Below the pieces are notes generated by a model that was not told the DNA's origin, ran no database searches, and was given only the letters and a program-made list of their open reading frames with translations. Both the position numbers and the translations under genes were made by a program. 48,848 nucleotides of DNA from Paludibacteraceae bacterium. GTDB lineage: Bacteria; Bacteroidota; Bacteroidia; Bacteroidales; Paludibacteraceae. Position 1 is the stretch's first letter. Each line of letters opens with the position of its first letter. Positions 36,211 through 44,416 of this stretch are shown here, in pieces. The DNA lies in assembly GCA_016292775.1 (NCBI GenBank), contig JAEDFN010000009.1:1-48848 (forward strand). Reading direction: 5' to 3'.

Positions 36211-37116
36211 ATGTTTACAAATAAATTGGTTGGTATGGGGGTAGCATTAGTTACTCCATTTAAAAAGGATTTTTCCGTTGATTTTGAAGCTTTGGAAAAA
36301 TTAGTCGAGTTTCAAATTCAAAACGGTACAGACTATTTAGTAGTACTTGGTACTACCGGAGAAACTCCAACTTTGAAAGAAAATGAAAAAAAACAGATAA
36401 TAGATACGGTAATTAAAGTAAATCAATCCAGATTACCTATTGTATTGGGTGTCGGTGGAAATGATACTATGGGGGTAATAAATCAAATATCAAAAACTGA
36501 TTTTTCTCATATAGACGCTATATTAAGTGTCGCTCCATATTATAATAAACCATCACAGGAGGGATTATACCAGCATTATAGTACAATCGCCAAAAGTACT
36601 AATATGCCAATAATATTATATAATGTTCCGGGGCGTACAGGGGTAAATATTTCTGCAGAAACTACAATCCGATTGGCCCGTGAATTTGATAGTATTGTTG
36701 CCATAAAAGAGGCATCAGGAAATTTTAAACAAATCGATGAAATCATAAAAAATAAACCATCTAATTTTATGGTAATATCCGGAGATGATGGTATTACTTT
36801 CCCTTTGATTACACTAGGTGCCGTAGGTGTGATTTCTGTTGTTGGAAATGCATTCCCAAAAGAATTTAGTAAAATGGTGCGTCTGGCTTTAAGAGGAGAT
36901 TTACAAGGCGCAAGGGCAATACATTACCATTTTGTTGAAATGATAGATTTATTATTTAGGGATGGAAACCCTGCCGGTGTTAAAAGTATATTGTCTTGTA
37001 TGGGGTATATAGAAAATGTATTAAGGTTACCTCTTGTACCAACCACTACAAATACTTCTGAAAAACTTAATGAAATATTGAAAAATTTAAAATCTGAGAT
37101 TGCATATAAGCAGTGA
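36211..37116 (+). CDS. dapA: 4-Hydroxy-tetrahydrodipicolinate synthase
   Basis: Condenses pyruvate with aspartate semialdehyde, the first committed step to lysine and meso-diaminopimelate. 301 residues, full length. GTTGETPTLKENEK binds pyruvate; LYNVPGRTGVNI contains the Tyr and Arg of the active site; Lys166 (AIKEASGN) is the Schiff base. Its stop overlaps the next GTG start by three bases. Confidence 0.97.
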   Translation: MFTNKLVGMGVALVTPFKKDFSVDFEALEKLVEFQIQNGTDYLVVLGTTGETPTLKENEKKQIIDTVIKVNQSRLPIVLGVGGNDTMGVINQISKTDFSHIDAILSVAPYYNKPSQEGLYQHYSTIAKSTNMPIILYNVPGRTGVNISAETTIRLAREFDSIVAIKEASGNFKQIDEIIKNKPSNFMVISGDDGITFPLITLGAVGVISVVGNAFPKEFSKMVRLALRGDLQGARAIHYHFVEMIDLLFRDGNPAGVKSILSCMGYIENVLRLPLVPTTTNTSEKLNEILKNLKSEIAYKQ

Positions 37117-39158
37117 AAAAATTGAGTGTAATATTGCTCTTTTTGTGTAGTATCTTATTTAATTTACATGCACAAATGAATACCGATAGATTAATGTCTA
37201 TTGGCAAAAATGCTTTGTATTTCGAAGATTACGTATTGTCTATACAATATTTCAACCAAGTAATTAAAGTTAAACCATACCTATTAGAACCATATTTTTA
37301 TCGCGCGGTAGCAAAAATTCAGTTGGAAGATTATTATGGAGCGGAATCTGATTTAAATAATGTATTGCAAAAAAATCCATTCATTCCTATGGCTTACTAT
37401 GCAAGAGGTTTTTGTAATAAAAATATTGGCAAGTTACAAGAGGCTAATATGGATTTCGATAATGCTTTGTTGTTTAGTCCTAATAATCAGCTGTATATCA
37501 TTAATAAAGTTGAAGTGTTAGAGCAGATGAAACAATATGATTCCGCATTGGTGTGGATTAATTTTCTTATTGATATCTCTCCGAAATCCATTCCATTAAA
37601 ATTTGAAAAAGGAAAGGTGTTGTTGATGAATTCCGATACCATAGCAGCATATAATGTTTTTTCGGATATAGCTAAAACCGACTCTTTGAATGCTGATGCA
37701 TGGAATGCAAAAGCCTTGGTGAATTTGTTGATGGATAATGAGGATAAAGCTCTTGAAGATTATAACAAAGCAGTGAATCTCGGCACAAAAAATCCTGGTA
37801 CGTTCGCCAATAGAGGAATTATTAATTATAGAAATAAGAATTATCGTCAAGCTTTAGCCGACTTTGATACTGCTGTTCAATTAGATAGTTTAGATGATAA
37901 TATATTGTTTAATAGGTCATTACTGAGGATAGAAGTTGGTGATTATAATAATGCACTTGCCGATTTAAATAAAGTAGTGTCTTTAAATTCCGAATCTTCA
38001 GAAGCTATTTATCAAAGAGGTTTAATCAATGGAATATTAGGTAATTATAATGATGCTATTAACGATTTTTCATTGATAATCGACAAACATCCTTCTTTTA
38101 TTCCGGCATTATATAATAGAGCAGATATTTATGCTAAACAGGGAGATGAGAAAAAGGCTTTTATAGATAGATATAATGCCTCGGAAATTGAGAAGAAACA
38201 TAAACAAGGTAAAGACGAAATAAACACAAATGTAAAAGTAAATGATGATGTAAATATTGATGATGCAATAGCTTCTATAGCTTCTTTATTTATTTCCGAA
38301 TCTGCTTCTGACCAAAATAAGGGTATTAGAGGTTTGGTACAAAACAATAATTTTACAGTGGATAAAATTGATAATTTCGTTGTTTCTTATTATCAATATA
38401 AAGAAAATAATGGTATAGAACCGAAACTTTATAATCCATTAGTTATACAAAATTTTAATGATTCCAAATTGAGTCCTGCTAAGTTGTATTTGGTTTGTAA
38501 AGAGGTTAAACTGACGGAAGCGATGATAGCATTACATTTTAATTCTATTGACTTATTATCCTCAAAAATTGAAAATAATCAAACCGATGCAATTAATTAT
38601 TTTTTGAGAGCATTAGATTATTCATTGGTACAGGATTTTGAAAATGCCATTAACGATTACACAAAAGCAATAATACTCAATTCATCAATGGTTTTGGCGT
38701 ATTTTAACCGAGCAAACATACGATTCAAAATGCTGGAAAAAGATAACAATGAGAAGTGGAAGAATGAAATGGAAAATTCTTTCAATAATTCATTGACGAA
38801 AAATAAAGATAAAATTATCGATGTTGATTTGATAAAATCTTCTTATAATTCATCAGAATTCGAGATGATATTACGCGATTACGAAAAAGTTATTTCTTTA
38901 GCCCCTGACTTCGCAATTGCGTGGTATAACAAAGCAAATATTTATGTATATCAAAAAGACTATATTTCAGCTATATCAGCATATACATCAGCGATAAAAA
39001 TCGACAACGATTTTGGGGAAGCATATTATAATAGGGGATTGATATATTTGATTACCGGGAAGGTGAAAAATGCCGTGTCTGATTTGAGCAAAGCCGGTGA
39101 ATTGGGTGTGTATCAATCGTATAGTATATTGAAAAAAATAAATTCGTTAATAAAATAA
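37113..39158 (+). CDS. Secreted tetratricopeptide-repeat protein
   Basis: 681 residues. A signal peptide (LSVILLFLCSILFNLHAQ) sends it to the periplasm. TPR repeats fill about 25-355 (for example PLKFEKGKVLLMNSDTIAAY, AFANRGIINYRNKNYRQAL-type units) and again about 480-680 (YFLRALDYSLVQDFENAI, AWYNKANIYVYQKDYISAI). A middle stretch of about 110 residues (365-475) does not look like TPR. It probably acts as a scaffold; partner unknown. GTG 37113 is the only start giving a full signal peptide. Confidence 0.88.
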   Translation: MKKLSVILLFLCSILFNLHAQMNTDRLMSIGKNALYFEDYVLSIQYFNQVIKVKPYLLEPYFYRAVAKIQLEDYYGAESDLNNVLQKNPFIPMAYYARGFCNKNIGKLQEANMDFDNALLFSPNNQLYIINKVEVLEQMKQYDSALVWINFLIDISPKSIPLKFEKGKVLLMNSDTIAAYNVFSDIAKTDSLNADAWNAKALVNLLMDNEDKALEDYNKAVNLGTKNPGTFANRGIINYRNKNYRQALADFDTAVQLDSLDDNILFNRSLLRIEVGDYNNALADLNKVVSLNSESSEAIYQRGLINGILGNYNDAINDFSLIIDKHPSFIPALYNRADIYAKQGDEKKAFIDRYNASEIEKKHKQGKDEINTNVKVNDDVNIDDAIASIASLFISESASDQNKGIRGLVQNNNFTVDKIDNFVVSYYQYKENNGIEPKLYNPLVIQNFNDSKLSPAKLYLVCKEVKLTEAMIALHFNSIDLLSSKIENNQTDAINYFLRALDYSLVQDFENAINDYTKAIILNSSMVLAYFNRANIRFKMLEKDNNEKWKNEMENSFNNSLTKNKDKIIDVDLIKSSYNSSEFEMILRDYEKVISLAPDFAIAWYNKANIYVYQKDYISAISAYTSAIKIDNDFGEAYYNRGLIYLITGKVKNAVSDLSKAGELGVYQSYSILKKINSLIK

Positions 39159-39189
39159 TTATAAATAAGAAAAATAAAATAAATATTAT

Positions 39190-39197
39190 TATCTTTG
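39190..39197 (+). promoter_or_regulatory. -7 promoter element of RNase P RNA
   Basis: TATCTTTG, exact TAnnTTTG, about 8 bases before the predicted 5' end of rnpB. A -33 TTTG is not evident. Confidence 0.6.
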
Positions 39198-39204
39198 CAA
39201 AATA

Positions 39205-39545
39205 AAATAGTAGGGTGGCTTGTCGCTTGAGATAGAGGAAAGTCCGGGCAACGCAGAGCACCATACTTCTTAACGGGAAGTAGGCCGTGAGGTTTAAGTA
39301 ACGTAACAGAAAATAACCGCCCAATAGGGTAAGGGTGAAAAGGCGAGGTAAGAGCTCACCGCCATAGTGGTAACATTTATGGGCAGTACGTCTTATGGGT
39401 TGAAAGACCAAGTATACCAACGTTTGAAGGTTGCTCGCCTGATGTTGGAGGGTAGGTCGATTGAAATAATGGGTAACTATTATTCTAGATAAATGACAAG
39501 CATTGCTTATTGCAATACAAAACCCGGCTTATAGCCCTACTATTT
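39205..39545 (+). ncRNA. rnpB: RNase P RNA (class A)
   Basis: Catalytic RNA that trims tRNA 5' leaders. The conserved core blocks occur in order: GAGGAAAGTCCGGGC (39235-39249), ACAGAAA (39305-39311), the GGTAAGGGTGAAAAGG and GAGCTCACCG blocks, AGATAAATGACAAG near 39487, and ACCCGGCTTA near the 3' end. Ends were set by the P1 helix: AAATAGTAGGG (39205-39215) pairs with CCCTACTATTT (39535-39545). A run of T right after the helix probably terminates transcription. A -7 box precedes it. Confidence 0.95.
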
Positions 39546-39682
39546 TTTCATTTTATGAGTTTACTTTAAAAAGTCTTTGTGACGAACCTATAATAAATAT
39601 TATATTAGTTTATCGTTATTTTGTTCTTTTGTATTTTGTAATTTGGAGAAAAATTCGTGTATTTGTACATAAATTCAAGTTT

Positions 39683-41035
39683 ATGAAAATGTCAACAAAA
39701 AAGAATAAGGTTTATTACTTCATTTCTCATTATTTGGATGTAGTATTATTGGATTTTTTTAGAATTAATGATAATGAATATCGGGGTATTACCGGATTTT
39801 TTTTCAAACTTCTAAAAAAGCTGGTAATGGCAATTCAGTGTTTTGTAGAAAATCGTCTTTGGGTAAAAGCCTCTTCTCTTACTTATTATACAATATTTGC
39901 TATAGTTCCTATATTGGCCTTAATATTTGCTATTTCAAAAGGTTTTGGTATTAAGGATGTTATAGAAAATTTTATTTATAAATTGTTTAGTGATAAGCAA
40001 GAACTTCTTCCTTACGTATTAGAGTTTGTAGATAATTATCTTGAAGAAACTCATGGAGGTTTTTTTGTGGGAATAGGTATTATATTGCTTCTTTGGTCGG
40101 TGTTGAGTATGTTCCGTCAAATAGAATCAAATTTTAACCAAATATGGAATGTTAATAAAAATAGATCGATTGTTAACCAATTTACAAACTATATTACAAT
40201 ATTAATATTAGTGCCTCTATTGATAGTGTTGTCAAATAGTATCAGCAATTGGGTGGATGGATATGTTGTTATAATGTATAATTCCGCTATCGGCTCTTTT
40301 TTAAAACCAATATATAAGTTTTTCCTCTTTTTATTGTCATACGTTGTATATTGGATTCTTTTTACATTTGTTTTTATTTATGTACCCAATACCAAAGTAA
40401 GTTTTAAAGATGCATTTTTCTCCGGTATAGTAAGCGGTACATGCATGTTGATATTACAAAATGTGTATTTTTCAGGACAGCTTTCTTTGTCTAAATACAA
40501 TGCAGTATATGGTACATTTGCTGCTATCCCTTTATTGTTGATGTTTCTTCAATTTACCTGGTTAATAGTGCTGTTTGGAGCTCAATTATGTTATGTCAGT
40601 CAAAATTTAAAAATATTTAATTATAAATATGATATAGAGCATATCTCTCGTCGCTATAGTGATTATATTTTGATAGTGATACTAAAAATTATTATAAATA
40701 AATTTCAGCAAGCTGAGTCACCTATCTCTATAGAAGAAATTTCAGAGAAATATAATATCCCATTACGTTTGGTTCAAAATCATATAAAGTTGTTGGAAAA
40801 GATAAATATTGTATCTGAAGTTGTTGTAGATAATTCAGTTGAGAATTATTATCAGCCGGCTATGGATATAGATCGTATTACAATAAATGTTGTATATGAT
40901 AGATTATTGAAATACGGTTCTGAAAAATTTAGTATCATAGAAGATAAAGAGATAGAAGCAATAAAAGAGGTGTTGGAGAAATTATCTTCATCAACAGCCT
41001 CGGAAATGGATAAAATTAAGGTAAAAGATATATAA
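39683..41035 (+). CDS. YihY/virulence-factor BrkB family membrane protein
   Basis: 450 residues. Six or so membrane helices (about 60-310), with the family block KASSLTYYTIFAIVPILALI and a GGFFVGIGIILLLWSVLSMF helix. The C-terminal ~110 residues are soluble and look like a small winged-helix (ISIEEISEKYNIPLRLVQNH, then IKLLEKINIVSEVV). Older databases call this family 'ribonuclease BN', which is a misannotation. Function is unclear. I chose ATG 39683 because longer in-frame options begin inside rnpB; ATG 39689 is also possible. Confidence 0.88.
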   Translation: MKMSTKKNKVYYFISHYLDVVLLDFFRINDNEYRGITGFFFKLLKKLVMAIQCFVENRLWVKASSLTYYTIFAIVPILALIFAISKGFGIKDVIENFIYKLFSDKQELLPYVLEFVDNYLEETHGGFFVGIGIILLLWSVLSMFRQIESNFNQIWNVNKNRSIVNQFTNYITILILVPLLIVLSNSISNWVDGYVVIMYNSAIGSFLKPIYKFFLFLLSYVVYWILFTFVFIYVPNTKVSFKDAFFSGIVSGTCMLILQNVYFSGQLSLSKYNAVYGTFAAIPLLLMFLQFTWLIVLFGAQLCYVSQNLKIFNYKYDIEHISRRYSDYILIVILKIIINKFQQAESPISIEEISEKYNIPLRLVQNHIKLLEKINIVSEVVVDNSVENYYQPAMDIDRITINVVYDRLLKYGSEKFSIIEDKEIEAIKEVLEKLSSSTASEMDKIKVKDI

Positions 41036-41064
41036 TTATTCGATGATTTAAGATAAAAAATGCA

Positions 41065-41105
41065 GTCATAAAAGATTTTTATTGCTAAAATTTAGTTTTT
41101 ATGAC
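41065..41105. repeat. Inverted repeat downstream of the YihY gene
   Basis: GTCATAAAA (41065-41073) pairs with TTTTATGAC (41097-41105); the loop can pair further (ATTTTTA with TAAAATT). It could be a stem-loop at the transcript end but lacks a T run. Confidence 0.4.
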
Positions 41106-41229
41106 GAAGTAAAGTCTACGTAATAGTATAAATTGATACAAATTTATTAGATTAATATTTATTTCTTTGATTTTAAATGTTTGAATATTAGTAAAATAAA
41201 TAAAATGCGAAAAAAATATTGCGAAATGC

Positions 41230-41260
41230 TTTGCTGAATCAAAAAAATGTTATACCTTTG
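41230..41260 (+). promoter_or_regulatory. Promoter of tRNA-Phe
   Basis: TTTG (41230-41233), a 19-base spacer and TACCTTTG (41253-41260), a full consensus match, with the tRNA 5' end 22 bases later. Confidence 0.75.
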
Positions 41261-41281
41261 CAATCGCAAAAGAGAAACAAT

Positions 41282-41354
41282 GGTACCATAGCTCAGTTGG
41301 TAGAGCAAAGGACTGAAAATCCTTGTGTCCCCGGTTCGATTCCTGGTGGTACCA
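41282..41354 (+). tRNA. tRNA-Phe (anticodon GAA)
   Basis: 73 bases form the cloverleaf. The acceptor GGTACCA pairs with TGGTACC; D stem GCTC/GAGC; anticodon stem AAGGA/TCCTT with loop CTGAAAA, so the anticodon is GAA; TTCGATT T-loop. The discriminator is A and CCA is not encoded. The T stem CCCGG/CCTGG has one C-U mismatch at its centre (51-63). Confidence 0.95.
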
Positions 41355-41357
41355 CAA

Positions 41358-41385
41358 AAGCCTGATGCTTCAGGCTTTTTATTTT
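41358..41385 (+). terminator. Terminator of tRNA-Phe
   Basis: AAGCCTGA / TCAGGCTT with a 4-base loop, then TTTTTATTTT. Confidence 0.85.
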
Positions 41386-41400
41386 GTTAGAGTTATGATA

Positions 41401-41426
41401 AAAGCAGAATTTATATTCTGCTTTTT
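41401..41426 (+). terminator. Second tandem hairpin after tRNA-Phe
   Basis: AAAGCAGAAT / ATTCTGCTTT with a 4-base loop, followed by TT and A. Confidence 0.65.
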
Positions 41427-41432
41427 ATATAT

Positions 41433-41467
41433 AAAAAAAGAGGTAAGAATTTCTTACCTCTTTTTTT
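41433..41467. terminator. Bidirectional terminator between tRNA-Phe and ssb
   Basis: Seven A, GAGGTAAGAA, T, TTCTTACCTC, seven T: a perfectly symmetric hairpin that can stop transcription from both sides, serving the minus-strand ssb gene and any readthrough from the tRNA. Confidence 0.85.
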
Positions 41468-41482
41468 GATTAAAAGAATACT

Positions 41483-41920
41483 TTAAAATGGAGTGTTTTC
41501 ATTAACATCATTTACATCTTGAGGAGAGTCGATAATTTCGTTTGAATTCGCTTCATCACCCATCTCTTTTTCTCTATTGGCATTGTCTTTCCTAGTTAAA
41601 ATCTGAATAGACTCTGCATAAATTTCAGTTACATATCTCCTAACACCGGCCTTATCTTCATAATTACGTGTTTTAAGTTTTCCCTCGATATATAACTGAG
41701 AACCCTTGTGCACATATTTCTCTGAAGTATCAGCTAATCCGCGCCAAGCAACAATGTTGTGCCAATCAGTTCTATCCGGAACAATAGTTCCATTAGACAT
41801 AGTGTAGCCCCTTTCTGTGGTGGCTAAAGGAAAATTTGCGACTTTGATGTTGTTTTCCAAGTAACGTACCTCAGGCTCTTTTCCAACGTTACCAATTAAA
41901 ATTACTTTGTTTACAGACAT
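41483..41920 (-). CDS. ssb: Single-stranded DNA-binding protein
   Basis: 145 residues: an OB-fold (about 1-110; SVNKVILIGNVGKEPEVRYL, VAWRGLADTSEKYVHKGSQL, YIEGKLKTRNYEDKAG) and an acidic disordered tail. The tail ends NENTPF, close to the usual DDIPF partner-binding tip. It protects ssDNA and recruits repair proteins. It stands alone with a bidirectional terminator at its 3' end. A weak -7 (TTACTTTG on the minus strand, about 30 bases upstream) is possible. Confidence 0.95.
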   Translation of the reverse strand: MSVNKVILIGNVGKEPEVRYLENNIKVANFPLATTERGYTMSNGTIVPDRTDWHNIVAWRGLADTSEKYVHKGSQLYIEGKLKTRNYEDKAGVRRYVTEIYAESIQILTRKDNANREKEMGDEANSNEIIDSPQDVNDVNENTPF

Positions 41921-42204
41921 AATTATATAGTTTTAAAATCGTATTCAAAGTAACGAAAAAAAATTAATATGACCAAATAATTTGAAGAAAAAATGATTAA
42001 TATTAATTTTTAAGTGCTTTTTGGTAATTGGATGATAGCGTATAGTGCTGTATTTTAATAATGTTGAAGTAAAATGTAACTATTGTATTATTTAAAATAT
42101 AGTCAAAATGCTAACGAATTGTAAGTGTATTACAGAAATATTTGATAGAGAAATAAATATGAAAAAAAATAGGGAAATCATTTTTTCATATAAAATAAAT
42201 GTAG
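41921..42204. other. AT-rich divergent spacer between ssb and the HU gene
   Basis: No convincing gene or RNA. It holds the upstream regions of ssb (minus) and HU (plus) only; the HU -7 box begins at 42205. Confidence 0.5.
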
Positions 42205-42212
42205 TATATTTG
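42205..42212 (+). promoter_or_regulatory. -7 promoter element of the HU gene
   Basis: TATATTTG, exact TAnnTTTG, about 65 bases before the ATG. The -33 region is a T-rich run without a clear TTTG. Confidence 0.55.
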
Positions 42213-42276
42213 CAGTCCGAAATTTTGCGTGAAATAAAAGAAATAATAAATAACAAATAATTAAATTTATACTAAA

Positions 42277-42549
42277 ATGACAAAAGCAGATATCGTTAAT
42301 AAGATTGCTTCTAACACTGGTATCAGTAAAGATGATGTGTTGAAAACAGTTGAAGCTTTTATGGAGTGTGTAAAAGACTCTTTAGCCGAAAAAGAGAATG
42401 TATATTTGAGAGGTTTCGGAAGCTTTATAGTTAAAGAACGTGCAGAAAAAACTGCTCGTAACATCGCTAAAAACACAACAATTAAAATCCCTGCTCATAG
42501 CATTCCTGCTTTTAAACCTTCTAAAGAATTTACCGGTAAGGTAAAATAA
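42277..42549 (+). CDS. HU family DNA-binding protein
   Basis: 90 residues, the standard HU size. MTKADIVNKIASNTGISKDDV starts the helical dimerisation half; GFGSFIVKERAEKTARN and PAHSIPAFKPSKEF form the DNA-binding arms. It bends and packs the nucleoid. It is followed by a tiny basic gene 36 bases later. Confidence 0.95.
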   Translation: MTKADIVNKIASNTGISKDDVLKTVEAFMECVKDSLAEKENVYLRGFGSFIVKERAEKTARNIAKNTTIKIPAHSIPAFKPSKEFTGKVK

Positions 42550-42585
42550 TTTATTAATGAGCTAACTTTTTAAATTTGTTTTAAT

Positions 42586-42678
42586 ATGCCAAGCGGAAAA
42601 AAAAGAAAAAGACATAAAATGTCTACGCACAAACGTAAAAAAAGACTAAGAAAGGATCGTCATAAGAAGAAAAAATAA
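42586..42678 (+). CDS. 30-residue highly basic protein, bS22/mS38 (AURKAIP1/COX24)-like
   Basis: An ATG-started frame of 30 codons ending in TAA: it begins MPSGKKRKRHKMSTHKRKK and ends RLRKDRHKKKK. About 65% of residues are Lys or Arg, with three His. The pattern K-M-x-x-H-K-x-R-K, then K-x-R, matches the AURKAIP1/COX24 core found in mitochondrial mS38 and in the tiny actinobacterial ribosomal protein bS22. That suggests a small ribosomal-subunit protein that threads rRNA; this role is inference from similarity. It sits between HU and RNase G, with its own terminator-like hairpin after the stop. The order HU / small basic protein / rng appears to be common in Bacteroidetes. Confidence 0.8.
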   Translation: MPSGKKRKRHKMSTHKRKKRLRKDRHKKKK

Positions 42679-42700
42679 TCTTCTTTTCCTTTGTAAGATT

Positions 42701-42753
42701 AAAAACAAATTTAAGGTTGCGTGTTTTTCACTATACTTTAAATTTGTTTTTTG
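42701..42753 (+). terminator. AT-rich terminator after the small basic gene
   Basis: AAAAACAAATTTAA (42701-42714) pairs with TTAAATTTGTTTTT around a 23-base loop, followed by further T. It separates the small basic gene from rng. Confidence 0.65.
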
Positions 42754-42780
42754 TTATTATTATAATTATATAATGTGTTG

Positions 42781-44343
42781 ATGAAGAAGGAATTAGTTAT
42801 TAGTGTTAGTGGAGAACAAATTTCTATTGCTATATTAGAAGATAACAATTTAGTAGAATTTCATAAAGATTCTTCAAAACATACGTATGCAGTCGGAAAT
42901 ATTTATCTCGGTAGAGTAAAAAAATTATTGCCCGGTTTAAACGCTGCTTTTATTGATATAGGTTATGAAAAAGAGGCTTTTATTCATTATCATGATTTAG
43001 GTAGCCAATTTCTTACTTTTAATAACTATATCAATCAAATTCTAAATGATAGAAAACATGAACCTATTGTAAAACGTGTTGACGATTTGCCAAAAGATGG
43101 TAATATCCAAAATGTATTACAGCAGGGACAATATATAATGGTTCAAATTGTAAAAGAACCTATTAACACCAAAGGCCCCCGACTTACTTCTGAAATTAGT
43201 TTGGCAGGTCGTAATATGGTGTTACTTCCTCTTGGGGAGAAAGTATCTATATCTCAAAAAATAAAAACTTCAGAAGAGAGAAACCGTCTTAGAAAACTCG
43301 TACATAGCGTAAAAACTCCGAATACTGGTATTATTATACGTACTGTAGCAGAAAATAAGAATCTTGATGAACTCGAATCTGAATTGATTGCTATGCAAAA
43401 AAGATGGTTAAAAGTTCTTTCTGAACTTAGAAAAACCAAAGGGATAGCACTCCTTTATGAAGAGAGTAGTAAAACTATTTCAATATTAAGAGATTTATTT
43501 ACATTAGATTACGAAGCAATTTATGTAGATTCTAAATCTATTTTTGATGAAGTAGAGTCATACCTTGAATTGATAGCTCCAAACTTAAAATCTATTGTAA
43601 AATTTTATTCTGATGATATACCGCTTTTCGACCATTTCGCAATTACAAAACAAGTAAAATCTTTGTTTGGTAGAACAGTTTCGTTTAAAAGAGGTGCCTA
43701 TTTGATTCTGGAAAAAACGGAAGCTATGTTCGTTATTGATGTAAATAGTGGTACTCGTACACGTTCGAATCAAACACAAGAAGAGAATGCTTTGGAAGTT
43801 AATTTAGCAGCCGGTACAGAAATTGCACGTCAGTTAAGATTAAGAGATATAGGTGGTATTATTGTTGTCGATTTTATTGATATGGTAGAAGGTGCACATC
43901 GAAATCAGCTTTTTGATCATATGCAAGAGGTGATGAAAAACGACCGAGCAAAACATAATATTTTGCCTTTAAGTAAATTCGGTTTGATGCAGATAACACG
44001 ACAACGAGTGCGCCCGGTGCTTGAAGTGGAGACGAAAGAGGTGTGTCCGACTTGTAATGGTACCGGAAAATCTACTCCATCTATCCTTCTTGTAGATAAA
44101 ATAGAAGAGTATATCGGTATTATTAAAGAGGTATACAGACTTAATAATATTAAAATTGAAGTAAATCCATATATTGATGCTTATATTAAAAAAGGTTTAT
44201 ATTCTGAATATGTAAAATGGAAATTGAAATATGGAATGGGAATAAAAGTAATTCCACGACAAGATTTCGGATTTTTAGAATATAGATTTTTAGATAATCA
44301 AGGTGATGAGTTGATTTTGAAGAATCTTCCAAATGGAGAATGA
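42781..44343 (+). CDS. rng: Ribonuclease E/G family endoribonuclease (RNase G-like)
   Basis: 520 residues, like RNase G. The S1 domain is near 30-125 (NIYLGRVKKLLPGLNAAFID). Metal ligands are Asp320 in FVIDVNSG and Asp364 in VVDFIDM; the zinc-link CPTCNGTG has Cys422 and Cys425. It processes rRNA and decays mRNA. I chose ATG 42781 (KKELVISVSGEQ); an in-frame GTG six bases earlier is possible. Its position next to the small basic protein hints at a ribosome-related group. Confidence 0.95.
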   Translation: MKKELVISVSGEQISIAILEDNNLVEFHKDSSKHTYAVGNIYLGRVKKLLPGLNAAFIDIGYEKEAFIHYHDLGSQFLTFNNYINQILNDRKHEPIVKRVDDLPKDGNIQNVLQQGQYIMVQIVKEPINTKGPRLTSEISLAGRNMVLLPLGEKVSISQKIKTSEERNRLRKLVHSVKTPNTGIIIRTVAENKNLDELESELIAMQKRWLKVLSELRKTKGIALLYEESSKTISILRDLFTLDYEAIYVDSKSIFDEVESYLELIAPNLKSIVKFYSDDIPLFDHFAITKQVKSLFGRTVSFKRGAYLILEKTEAMFVIDVNSGTRTRSNQTQEENALEVNLAAGTEIARQLRLRDIGGIIVVDFIDMVEGAHRNQLFDHMQEVMKNDRAKHNILPLSKFGLMQITRQRVRPVLEVETKEVCPTCNGTGKSTPSILLVDKIEEYIGIIKEVYRLNNIKIEVNPYIDAYIKKGLYSEYVKWKLKYGMGIKVIPRQDFGFLEYRFLDNQGDELILKNLPNGE

Positions 44344-44365
44344 ATTTGTTATAATAACTGTTTTT

Positions 44366-44402
44366 TCCGCAATCATATAATAATATGTATTGCGGATTTT
44401 TA
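44366..44402 (+). terminator. Terminator between rng and the ThrE gene
   Basis: TCCGCAAT / ATTGCGGA with a 15-base AT loop, then TTTTTAT. The ThrE start is 14 bases downstream. Confidence 0.75.
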
Positions 44403-44416
44403 TAATTAAATTTGTT

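Noticed and set aside
39052..39420. Minus-strand frame of 122 codons
   Set aside because: It runs antisense through the RNase P RNA and the end of the TPR gene; the RNA structure explains the sequence.
39503..39682. Longer start for the YihY protein
   Set aside because: The added 60 residues would be encoded partly by the 3' end of RNase P RNA and do not fit the family's N-terminus.
39683..41035. 'Ribonuclease BN' name for the YihY protein
   Set aside because: This label is a historical misannotation; the protein is a multi-spanning membrane protein without nuclease motifs.
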